A DNA stretch of 64,000 nucleotides from Streptomyces piniterrae (lineage in GTDB: Bacteria > Actinomycetota > Actinomycetes > Streptomycetales > Streptomycetaceae): NCBI RefSeq assembly GCF_005048155.1, contig NZ_SUMB01000017.1, positions 102,449-166,448 of the forward strand. The letters run 5' to 3'. The translations under genes were made by a program, and so were the position numbers. Below the pieces are notes generated by a model. That model was not told where the DNA came from. It saw only the letters and a list, made by a program, of their open reading frames with translations, and did not search any database. Shown here piece by piece: positions 56,615 to 64,000 of this stretch; positions within the stretch are counted from its first letter, which is position 1, and the number at the start of each line of letters is the position of its first letter.

Positions 56615-57502
56615 TCACCGGACGGGGCGCGAGCGCAGCCCCTCCAGCAGAATGTCCAACAGACGCGCGGAAGCGGCCTGCTGATGACCCGGGTCGGGCA
56701 GCGACGGCGCGGAAGTGGCGATCACCAGCAGCACATCGGCGACCGTCACATCGGACCGCAGCTCACCGGCCGTCCTGGCGCGCTCCACAAGCCGCCCCAC
56801 GACCTCCAGCAGCGCCTGCGCGCCGGCGGTCTCCTCGGCCTCCGGTACGGCCTCCGGCGCTTCCGCCGCGCCCCGCTCGTCCTGCGGCGCGACGCGCTGG
56901 GCGACCACCCGCAGGTCTGCGGACGGGCCGTCCGCCGCCGGCGCCACCCGCTGCTGCGGCACCCGCGCCTCCGCCACGTCCTCCGGCAGCCGGTCGGCGC
57001 TCGCGCTCACCCGCAGGATGCCCGGTGGCAGCAGCCGGCCGGCACCCGAGGCGACCGACGTCCGCAGGAAACGGGAGAGCGCCGACCACGGGTCGTCCTC
57101 CTGGCCGAGCGCGGCACGCGCCTGGTCCGTCAGCCGTGAGGTCTCCTCCTCGGCTATCCGCCGGACCAGGACGTCCTTGCTCGGGAACCTGCGGTAGACC
57201 GTCCCGACACCGACCCTGGCCCGCCGGGCCACGTCCTCCATGGGCGCGCCGTATCCCAGCTCGCCGAAGACCTCGCGCGCGGCGCGCAGCACATGCTCCA
57301 GATTGCGCTGGGCGTCCACCCGCAGCGGTGTGCTCCGGCCGCCGGGGCCGTGACCGGTTATCGCCAGTCCGGCGCCGCCGTTTCCCCCGTTTTCCCTGGC
57401 GCCGTTACCGCCGCCATTGCCATTCGCGCTGTTCCCGTTGCCGCCGCCGGATGTGTGTGCCGTAGCGACGGCTGTCGGCCATTGAGAGCCCTGAATGTGC
57501 AT
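56615..57502 (-). CDS. TetR-family transcriptional regulator
   Basis: A 295-aa regulator. After a long Gly/Asn-rich N-terminus (15-45), residues 60-115 are the TetR helix-turn-helix (NLEHVLRAAREVFGELGYG, EDVARRARVGVGTVYRRFPSK). The remainder is the helical ligand domain, interrupted by a disordered Ala/Glu insert (about 190-225). Divergent from NDH-2, which it may control. ATG at 57502 with GGGGGAA upstream; the frame is open much further. Confidence 0.9.
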   Translation of the reverse strand: MHIQGSQWPTAVATAHTSGGGNGNSANGNGGGNGARENGGNGGAGLAITGHGPGGRSTPLRVDAQRNLEHVLRAAREVFGELGYGAPMEDVARRARVGVGTVYRRFPSKDVLVRRIAEEETSRLTDQARAALGQEDDPWSALSRFLRTSVASGAGRLLPPGILRVSASADRLPEDVAEARVPQQRVAPAADGPSADLRVVAQRVAPQDERGAAEAPEAVPEAEETAGAQALLEVVGRLVERARTAGELRSDVTVADVLLVIATSAPSLPDPGHQQAASARLLDILLEGLRSRPVR

Positions 57503-57940
57503 AGTGTTCCCCCGGTAATGAACGTCTCCCCCCGGAGACTCCCCGCCCTGACGTATCGGGGCGTACCGACGAGAGGGTGCACCCCAACGAGATACGAACA
57601 TAGTTGAGCCCGGGTCAAGAATGAAGGGGGTGTTCCGCACACTGCGCCCCCGATCGGCGCAACGGGCCCGATCCGCCCCGATTCCGTCCCCTCGCTTTCC
57701 CCGCCGCCAACCCTCTGACCTGCACACCTTCCGCCGCGCAAGCGGAACGTGACCATCCGTCTCAATCTCCGCGCCGGGTCATCCATTTCGCCGGGCCTGT
57801 GGACAAAGGCGCGTCGGGGGTGCGTCATGGAGGCAGTGCTGTGCTTTCCCGGGGGCGCAGTGCCCGAGGTGACCGTGCCGCCGGCCGGCCACCGGATCGG
57901 TGCCGCCCCGGGCCCGGTCGACATCGCGAGGAGAACCTCT
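57503..57940. other. Divergent promoter region, tetR / NDH-2
   Basis: 438 bp without a gene. It carries the tetR promoter (57589-57618) and presumably the NDH-2 promoter. The NDH-2 frame is open back to 57749 but has no suitable start there. Confidence 0.55.
57589..57618 (-). promoter_or_regulatory. Candidate tetR promoter
   Basis: TTGACC (613-618) and TATCTC (589-594) on the minus strand, 18-bp spacer, about 87 bp upstream of the tetR start. Confidence 0.55.
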
Positions 57941-59329
57941 GTGAAGCCTGTGTCTGCAAACGACGTGGCGCGCATTCTCGTTGTCGGCGGCGGCTATGTG
58001 GGGATGTACACCGCCCTCGGGTTGCAACGGAAGCTGAAGCAGGAACTGCGGCGGGGAGCGGTGGAAGTCATCGTCGTCGATCCCGAGCCGTATATGACGT
58101 ACCAGCCGTTCCTGCCCGAGGCGGCCGCCGGCTCCATCTCGCCGCGCCATGTCGTCGTACCGCTGCGGCGGGTGCTGCCACAGTGCAAGGTCGTCATCGG
58201 CGAGGTCACCGCCATCGACCACGACGAGCGGAAGGCCACCATCAAGACCCTGGCCGCCGAGGAGTCGGGCGACGGCGCCATCAGCGTGGCGTACGACGAA
58301 CTGGTCCTCGCGCCGGGCTCGGTCTCCCGCACCCTCCCCGTCCCGGGCCTGGCCGACTTCGGCATCGGATTCAAGACCGTCGAAGAGGCCATCGGGCTGC
58401 GCAACCACGTCCTCGAACAGCTCGACATCGCGTCCTCCACCCGCGACCCCGCGATCCGCGACGCGGCACTGACCTTCGTGTTCGTGGGCGGCGGCTACGC
58501 GGGTGTGGAGGCGCTGGCCGAACTGGAGGACATGGCCCGCTACGCCTCGCGCTACTACCACAACATCCAGCCCGACGACATGAAGTGGATCCTCGTCGAG
58601 GCGACCGGCCGCATCCTGCCCGAAGTGGGCCCGGACATGGGCCGGTACGCCGTACGCGAGCTGCGCGGACGCAATATCGACGTACGTCTCGACACCCGGC
58701 TGGACTCCTGCGAGGACCGGGTCGCCGTGCTCAGTGACGGCGCCCGCTTCCCGACCAGGACCCTCGTGTGGACCGCGGGTGTCAAACCGCACCCCATCCT
58801 GGCCGCGACCAAACTGCCGCTGAACGGCCGCGGCCGGCTCAAGTGCACCGCCGCGCTCCAGGTGGACGGCGTCGAACACGCCTGGTCCGCCGGTGACGCG
58901 GCCGCGGTCCCGGACCTGACGGCCGAACCGCCAGCGAAACCCGACGAACCGCCCGCGGAGTGCGCGCCCAACGCACAGCACGCCCTCCGGCAGGCGAAGG
59001 TGCTCGCCGAGAACGTCGCCGCCGCGGTGCGCGGCGGCCCGGTCCACGACTACGCGCACAAATACGCCGGATCGGTGGCCTCGCTCGGTCTGCACAAGGG
59101 CGTCGCGCACGTCTACGGACGCAAGCTGAAGGGCTATCCGGCGTGGCTGATGCACCGCGTCTACCACCTCAGCCGGGTGCCCACCTTCAACCGGAAAGCC
59201 CGGGTGCTCGCCGAATGGACCCTCGCGGGCCTGTTCAAGCGCGAGATCGTCTCGCTCGGCTCGCTGGAGAACCCGCGCGCCGAGTTCGAACTCGCCGCGG
59301 GCACCGGCCGCCACAACGAAGCCAGCTGA
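57941..59329 (+). CDS. Type II NADH dehydrogenase
   Basis: A 462-aa single-subunit NADH:quinone oxidoreductase. Two dinucleotide folds: ILVVGGGYVGMYTALGL (FAD, near residue 10) and FVFVGGGYAGVEALAEL (NADH, near residue 180). RTLVWTAGVKPHP and the AWSAGDAAAVPD FAD motif complete it. The C-terminal 50 residues form a membrane-binding helix region. It passes electrons to menaquinone without proton pumping. GTG at 57941 with GAGGAG upstream. Confidence 0.94.
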   Translation: MKPVSANDVARILVVGGGYVGMYTALGLQRKLKQELRRGAVEVIVVDPEPYMTYQPFLPEAAAGSISPRHVVVPLRRVLPQCKVVIGEVTAIDHDERKATIKTLAAEESGDGAISVAYDELVLAPGSVSRTLPVPGLADFGIGFKTVEEAIGLRNHVLEQLDIASSTRDPAIRDAALTFVFVGGGYAGVEALAELEDMARYASRYYHNIQPDDMKWILVEATGRILPEVGPDMGRYAVRELRGRNIDVRLDTRLDSCEDRVAVLSDGARFPTRTLVWTAGVKPHPILAATKLPLNGRGRLKCTAALQVDGVEHAWSAGDAAAVPDLTAEPPAKPDEPPAECAPNAQHALRQAKVLAENVAAAVRGGPVHDYAHKYAGSVASLGLHKGVAHVYGRKLKGYPAWLMHRVYHLSRVPTFNRKARVLAEWTLAGLFKREIVSLGSLENPRAEFELAAGTGRHNEAS

Positions 59330-59647
59330 CCGGCTCGCCCGGCCGGCCGGCGACCGATTGACGGGCCGTCAGCCGCCGGGTCACCCGAATGGCCCCGGCG
59401 CGGAACTTCGGCGGCGGTCCACGACGTCTGACGGATGTCAGTCCGGTCGGCCACACTGGACGTGTGACCATGGGTGGGCTCGTATCTGCAAAGAGTGACA
59501 ATCACGAGGATTCTGGACGTTTGCTGCATTCCGCCAGAGGGCGCCGCGAGTGCCCCCAGCCGACCGTTTCCCAGCCTTCGGCCGGGCGGTACCCCCAAGC
59601 CGACGGCCCGACCCCGCGCGACGACGCGAAGTAAGAGGTACACCTCC
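59330..59647. other. Upstream region of the second SpoIIE gene
   Basis: 318 bp with two related dyads: TGACGG-G-CCGTCA (59359-59371) and CTGAC-GGAT-GTCAG (59428-59441). No gene is supported. Confidence 0.5.
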
Positions 59648-61477
59648 GTGATCTTCACGCGCTGGAGCGCCAAACTCCCCGGCACACAGCGGCGCGCCGC
59701 CGCCCGGTCCGACCGCGCCACGCCACGCCCCGCGTCCGCCGCACCGGTCACCCCGCCCGCCGAGACCCCGCCCGTCCCGCCCGCCGCGGACGGCACACGC
59801 GAGACCGCGCCGGACGGCCCGCCCGCCGCCGGCTCCGGCGCCGTCCCAGCGGCCCGGGCCGAGCACACCGAGCAGCCGGAAACGGCCGCCGCCGAGACCG
59901 CCATCCCCGTGACCCTGCCGCCCACCGTCGACGCGCTGTCCGTCCACGACATCCTCGGCACCATCCCCGCCCTGGTGGCCGTCGTCTACGGACCGGAGCA
60001 CCGCCTCGCCTACGTGAACGGCGCCTACGCCGGCGTCTTCGGACCCCGCCCGGCCGGCCACACCGCCCGCGAAGCCCTCCCCGAGCTCGACGAACTCGGC
60101 CTGCTCCCGCTGATGGACCAGGTCCTGCGCAGTGGCAAGCCCCGCACCGTCAAATCCCGCAAGGTCCCGGGCGCCACGGGATCCGACCGCTCCCGCGACG
60201 GCTACTACACCTTCACCTGCACTCCCATCGAGGTCGCCGCCAGCGGCCCGGCGCCCGATCCGGAAGTCGCCTGCGTCGCCCCGCACAAGGGCGTCCTCGT
60301 CTTCGGCGCCGATGTCACCGACCAGATCGAATCCGCCGAGCGGCTGCGGGCCAGCGAAGCCCGCCAGCGCGAGGCCGCGGTCACCCTCCAGCGTTCGCTG
60401 CTTCCCCAGGAACTGGAGCAGCCCGACGATCTCCGCGTGGCCGCCACCTACCAGCCCGGCGGCACGGACGCCGCGGTCGGCGGCGACTGGTACGACGTCA
60501 TCACCCTCGGCGCCGGGCGTACGGCTCTGGTCATCGGCGACGTCATGGGCCGCGGGGTGCGCGCCGCCGCCGTCATGGGCCAGCTGCGCACCGCCGTCCG
60601 CGCCTACGCCCGCCTCGACCTCCCGCCGCACGAGGTCCTGCAACTCCTGGACGGCCTGGCCGCCGAGATCGACGCCAGCCAGATCGCCACCTGCGTCTAC
60701 GCGGTCCACGACCCGAACGAGGGCCGCCTGGTCTACGCCTCGGCCGGCCATCTCCCCATTCTGGTCCGTGACCCGGACGGCACCGTCCGCCGCGCCGCCG
60801 AGCCGACCGGACCGCCCCTGGGCACCGGCGGCTGGCTGCACACCTCGGGGGCGGTGCCCCTGGGCCCCGGATCCAGCGCCGTCCTCTACACCGACGGCCT
60901 CGTGGAGCGCCGCGACAAGGACATCGACCACGGCGTGGAGGCCCTGGAGCGCGCCTTCGCCGGCGCCACCGGTGCCCCCGACATCGTCTGCGACCGGCTG
61001 CTCCGCTCCCTCGGCATCACCGCCACGCACGACGACGACGTGGCCATCCTGGTCCTCCAGCACCCCGAACGGACCGGCCACGACGCCGAGCTGTTCCACA
61101 ACGCCGCCCTCGAACTCCACGGCGGCACCGAAGCGGCCCCGCGCGCCCGCGCCTTCGCCTCCGGCGTCCTCGCGTCCTGGCGCTTCTCCCCGGAGCTGCA
61201 CGACCTCGGGGTCCTGGCGGCCAGCGAACTGGTCGCCAACTCCCTCCAGCACGGCACACCCCCCATGCGCCTGCGGCTGCGCCGTACCGACCGCCGCCTG
61301 ATCATCGAAGTCACCGACGGCGACGACCACCTCCCCCGCCGCCGCCGAGCCGAACCGGCCGACGAAGCCGGCCGGGGCATCTCCATCGTCGCCACCATCG
61401 CCTCCTCCTGGGGCTCCCGCAGAACCCCGGGCGGCGGCAAGGCGGTCTGGTGCGAATTCGCCCTACCCAAGGGCTAG
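59648..61477 (+). CDS. PAS-SpoIIE-HATPase signalling protein
   Basis: A 609-aa protein. Pro/Ala-rich N-terminus (1-90), a PAS-like sensor (95-225), a linker coiled coil (ASEARQREAAVTLQRSLLPQ), a PP2C/SpoIIE phosphatase (GGDWYDV, IGDVMGRG, YTDGLVERRD, HDDDVAIL) and a GHKL anti-sigma-like ATPase (ASELVANSLQHG, GRGISIV). It combines phosphatase and kinase modules of the partner-switching type, so one protein could both release and bind an anti-anti-sigma factor. GTG at 59648 with AAGAGG upstream. Confidence 0.93.
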   Translation: MIFTRWSAKLPGTQRRAAARSDRATPRPASAAPVTPPAETPPVPPAADGTRETAPDGPPAAGSGAVPAARAEHTEQPETAAAETAIPVTLPPTVDALSVHDILGTIPALVAVVYGPEHRLAYVNGAYAGVFGPRPAGHTAREALPELDELGLLPLMDQVLRSGKPRTVKSRKVPGATGSDRSRDGYYTFTCTPIEVAASGPAPDPEVACVAPHKGVLVFGADVTDQIESAERLRASEARQREAAVTLQRSLLPQELEQPDDLRVAATYQPGGTDAAVGGDWYDVITLGAGRTALVIGDVMGRGVRAAAVMGQLRTAVRAYARLDLPPHEVLQLLDGLAAEIDASQIATCVYAVHDPNEGRLVYASAGHLPILVRDPDGTVRRAAEPTGPPLGTGGWLHTSGAVPLGPGSSAVLYTDGLVERRDKDIDHGVEALERAFAGATGAPDIVCDRLLRSLGITATHDDDVAILVLQHPERTGHDAELFHNAALELHGGTEAAPRARAFASGVLASWRFSPELHDLGVLAASELVANSLQHGTPPMRLRLRRTDRRLIIEVTDGDDHLPRRRRAEPADEAGRGISIVATIASSWGSRRTPGGGKAVWCEFALPKG

Positions 61478-61571
61478 GCACCTGGCGCTTCCGTTGTGGG
61501 CAGGCCGCTGCCGGCGAACCAGGGGCCCGGGGCCGCGCCCCGGCTTCGGGAAGGGGCGGGACCGCGGCACA

Positions 61572-62873
61572 TCAAGCGGCCGCGGCCACCTGCTCCGACG
61601 CCTCGGCTCGCGCCGCACGAGCCACCACCACCGCCCGCTGCGGATTGTCCTGCGCAGGACGAAGCATCCGCCCCAACCGCATCGCCAACCCGGAAATCCC
61701 CACCGAACAAACCACCAGCATCGCGATGTACGCCACGTACATCCCATGCCCCACCATCAACGCACCCACCGCCGGCCCAACCGCCAGCGCAAGCTGTTTG
61801 ACCAGCGCAAACACCGAGTTGTACTGCCCGATGAGCGAGGCCGGCGCCAGATCCGCCACCAACGGCGCCACCGTCGGCGACAGCATCGACTCACCTATAC
61901 CGAACAGCGCGTACGTGGAGATCAGCAGCGCCGTCGCCACCACCTGCGCGCCGTGCACCAGCCCGGACACCCCGGCCGCGATCCACGCCACCGTCCAAAT
62001 CATCCCGACCAGCGCCATGACCCGGCTGCGCCGCCGCCGCTCGACCAGCTTGAGCACCACGAACTGCGCCGCCACGATCGCCGCCGTATTCGCCGCCAGC
62101 GCGATACCCAGCGTGGCCGGCGGGATCCGGGTGACCTCGGTCGCGTACGCCGCGAGGCCCGACTCGAACTGCCCGTAGCAGGCGAAGAACAGCACAAAGC
62201 CCAGCACACACAGCCACATCATCCGCCGGTCGGCGAACAGCGCCCGCCAGGCGCCCCGTGCCCGCTCCTCGGTCGGCACCGCGTCCTCGACCTTCGGCGC
62301 CCGAGGCAGCCGCACGCTCGCGATCGCCGCACCGAGCACCAGGAACATCACGGCCTCGATGGCGAACAGCCGCACAAAGCTCGCCGCATGCGTCTCGTCG
62401 ACCAGAAGACCGCCGACCAGCCCACCGACACCCAGACCGAGGTTGTTCAGAAAGAACTGGGTGGCGAACGCCCGTGACCTGGTCACCGTCGTCGAGCACC
62501 ACACGATCATCGTCGCGAGAGCCGGCTGTATCACCGCTATACCCGCACCGAGTGCGATGGCGGACGCGATGACCAGCGGCTCCGTGGCGGACAGCCCGAG
62601 CCCCAGCGCACCGACGGCGGCGGAGACCGTACCGGCGATGGCCACCGGCAGCGGCCCGCGCCGGTCGATGACCCGCCCGGTCAACGGCAGAACGACCAGT
62701 GCGGCCACCGCCAGCATCGCCAGCACCACTCCGGCCGTACTCGCACCGAGATCGCGCACCTTCGCCACATAGACGTACAGATACGGAACCGTGAAGCCGT
62801 TGCCGAACGCGCTCAGCGCGTTCCCCAGCTGGATCCGGCGCAGAGCTGCGCCCATCGCGGTGGTCACACTCAC
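61572..62873 (-). CDS. MFS transporter
   Basis: A 433-aa permease with 12 membrane helices. The motif-A loop between helices 2 and 3 reads GRVIDRRG. The central loop (SVRLPRAPKVEDAVPTEERARG) is cytosolic. Probably a drug or metabolite exporter, given the divergent MarR gene. The stop is converging with the SpoIIE gene. Confidence 0.93.
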   Translation of the reverse strand: MSVTTAMGAALRRIQLGNALSAFGNGFTVPYLYVYVAKVRDLGASTAGVVLAMLAVAALVVLPLTGRVIDRRGPLPVAIAGTVSAAVGALGLGLSATEPLVIASAIALGAGIAVIQPALATMIVWCSTTVTRSRAFATQFFLNNLGLGVGGLVGGLLVDETHAASFVRLFAIEAVMFLVLGAAIASVRLPRAPKVEDAVPTEERARGAWRALFADRRMMWLCVLGFVLFFACYGQFESGLAAYATEVTRIPPATLGIALAANTAAIVAAQFVVLKLVERRRRSRVMALVGMIWTVAWIAAGVSGLVHGAQVVATALLISTYALFGIGESMLSPTVAPLVADLAPASLIGQYNSVFALVKQLALAVGPAVGALMVGHGMYVAYIAMLVVCSVGISGLAMRLGRMLRPAQDNPQRAVVVARAARAEASEQVAAAA

Positions 62874-62960
62874 CTACCTAGGTCATGTCGTAAGACGAAT
62901 AAGAGGACGAACCCACCAGGCCCCGACACCCTCGGCGGACCGAACAGTCACACCCTGAAG

Positions 62961-62983
62961 ACTTCGAAGCTAAAGTTCGAAGT
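62961..62983. promoter_or_regulatory. MarR-type operator between MFS and MarR genes
   Basis: ACTTCGAA-GCTAAAG-TTCGAAGT, perfect 8-bp arms, in the 168-bp divergent spacer. Size and A/T content suit a MarR dimer. Confidence 0.65.
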
Positions 62984-63041
62984 TAAAGAGTACACAGAGA
63001 AGGACTTCAACGCCAATGACTTCCATGCCATACTGCGCCGC

Positions 63042-63602
63042 ATGCCTGAGCCCTCAGATACGGCCGCCGACACGGCCGAGCCGAGCCTCGAGGAACAGAT
63101 CGCGGCCTACCAGCGTGAGTTCCAGGACCTCGACCCCCAGGTGGAACAGGTCGTCTCCGCACTTCAGCGCCTCAACCGGCGGATGAACGTCGCCTACGGA
63201 CGGCAGACCGCCACGCTCGGCCTGAGCAACGCCGAATGGGAAGTCCTCAAAGCCCTGGTCCTCGCCGGCGCGCCCTACCGGATGGGCCCCGGCGAGCTCG
63301 CCAAACGCCTCGGCCTCACACCGGCCGCCATGACCCATCGCATCGACCGCATGGCGAGCGAGGGCCTGGTCACACGAGAGCGCGACGAGAAGAACCGGGT
63401 CCGCGTCATCGTCGAGCTCACCGACGAGGGTCGTGAGAAGTGGCTCGAGGCGATGCGCCTGGCGTCGGTCTTCGAAGGCGACCTCCTCCAGGACCTGTCC
63501 AGCGAGGAACGACACCTCCTCGGCGAGGTGTTGACCCGCCTGTTGCGCCGCGTGGAGGACGCCCAACCGGACGCCGGCGGACGACTGAACGACCTCGACT
63601 GA
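63042..63602 (+). CDS. MarR-family transcriptional regulator
   Basis: A 186-aa winged-helix regulator. N-terminal dimer helix (LEEQIAAYQREFQDLDPQVEQ), helix-turn-helix (GELAKRLGLTPAAMTHRIDRM), wing with RDEKNRVRVIVELTDEGRE and a C-terminal dimer helix. Divergent from the MFS gene, it most likely represses that gene and its own, releasing on ligand binding. Confidence 0.93.
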   Translation: MPEPSDTAADTAEPSLEEQIAAYQREFQDLDPQVEQVVSALQRLNRRMNVAYGRQTATLGLSNAEWEVLKALVLAGAPYRMGPGELAKRLGLTPAAMTHRIDRMASEGLVTRERDEKNRVRVIVELTDEGREKWLEAMRLASVFEGDLLQDLSSEERHLLGEVLTRLLRRVEDAQPDAGGRLNDLD

Positions 63603-64000
63603 CTCAAGTTGACACGGGTCTGCCTCATCCGTAGTGTTCTCCGAGTTGCCACGGAGCCGGAACGGTTCTGCGGTAGCCATCCCGCCGCATCGCGGCACAC
63701 CACTACTGCACGGCCCCTCACCGGGATCAATTTCGGCATGCCGAAATTCGATTGCACCGACTCGATTTGAGTCACCGAGGAATTCCGCTAAAGTAGTGAC
63801 CGCGCCGAAAGGCGCAACACCCCGCCGACGGGGAATCGGAACTGAATTCGAACCGGCAACGGAACGAAATCGAATCTGATAGAGTCGGAAAGGCCGAAAA
63901 GCGAAAGCCGGACGGTCAACCCCGCTCCAACAGGGGGCCGGAGACGGAAACGGATCTGGTAAGGTTGGAACCGCGAAGAAGCCGAAAGGCCGAAACGCAC
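63603..64000 (+). promoter_or_regulatory. Probable rRNA operon leader with tandem promoters
   Basis: 398 bp with no gene. It contains a perfect 20-bp palindrome (63729-63748) and -10 elements TAAAGT (789-794, with TTGAGT at 767-772, 16-bp spacer), TAGAGT (880-885) and TAAGGT (960-965), spaced about 85 bp apart. The repeated GAATCTGATAGAGTCGG-like segments and GCCGAAAG boxes match Streptomyces rrn leaders as I recall them. The 16S gene would begin beyond the window. Confidence 0.75.
63729..63748. repeat. Perfect 20-bp palindrome in the rrn leader
   Basis: AATTTCGGCATGCCGAAATT, centred 18 bp upstream of the -35 of the first promoter. Could be an operator for a global regulator; no matching regulator is known to me. 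Confidence 0.75.

Noticed and set aside
52142..57139. A 1665-codon open frame on the plus strand
   Set aside because: It runs out of frame with or antisense to four well-supported genes and is Arg/Pro/Gly-rich, a typical GC-frame artefact.

Overview
The window is chromosomal DNA of a Streptomyces species or a very close relative. The coding sequence is extremely GC-rich at wobble positions, many genes start with GTG, and bldC, a valine dehydrogenase gene, a DUF3073 gene, an lsr2 paralogue, two SpoIIE-type phosphatases and a sporulation-associated regulator are all present. From memory, the order matches the S. coelicolor core chromosome around SCO4066-SCO4122. I had no alignment to confirm this.

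Region by region. 1-5000: tail of a class III aminotransferase, a GntR/FCD regulator, an unknown protein, an orphan SLATT membrane protein and purD. 5000-9770: a degenerate M48-like membrane protein interrupted by palindromic repeats, an N,N-dimethylformamidase-like protein and purC. 9800-14600: a two-component system plus ABC exporter, flanked by two identical tRNA-Gly(GCC) genes and followed by a highly atypical tRNA-Gly(UCC)-like gene. 14680-24250: an lsr2 paralogue, purS-purQ-purL, a mycothiol-dependent-isomerase-like protein, a Tat-exported sulfatase, purF and purM. 24390-29110: DUF3073, valine dehydrogenase, an unknown protein, bldC, a DUF6274-like small protein and tRNA-Asp. 29200-35010: hrpA, a broken membrane-protein gene and a Glu-Asp-Phe tRNA cluster. 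35080-40770: a membrane metallophosphoesterase, a small zincin, a lipoprotein, a DEAD-box helicase with a repetitive Arg/Asp/Gly tail and tRNA-Lys. 41180-49760: a SpoIIE phosphatase, a ydaO-type (c-di-AMP) riboswitch controlling an M23 peptidase, an aldo/keto reductase, a remnant of an SRA-HNH restriction gene, PrsW, trmB and lhgO. 50040-64000: a sporulation-associated regulator, an asparagine-synthetase-like protein with degenerate motifs, an ECF sigma factor fused to its own zinc-finger anti-sigma region and an extracellular sugar-binding domain, a TetR regulator, NDH-2, a second SpoIIE-type protein, a divergent MFS/MarR pair, and at the right edge a leader with repeated -10 elements that looks like the start of an rRNA operon.

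How the genes work together: seven purine genes (purD, C, S, Q, L, F, M) supply most of the route to IMP. Translation capacity is served by seven tRNA loci, trmB, two RNA helicases and a probable rrn operon. Development and envelope are served by bldC, the sporulation regulator, two phosphatases, the c-di-AMP-regulated M23 hydrolase, PrsW and the membrane-tethered sigma factor. The most unusual element is the tRNA-Gly(UCC)-like gene. It lacks the D-loop GG and the T-loop TTC, the same kind of changes reported for staphylococcal glycine tRNAs reserved for peptidoglycan bridges.
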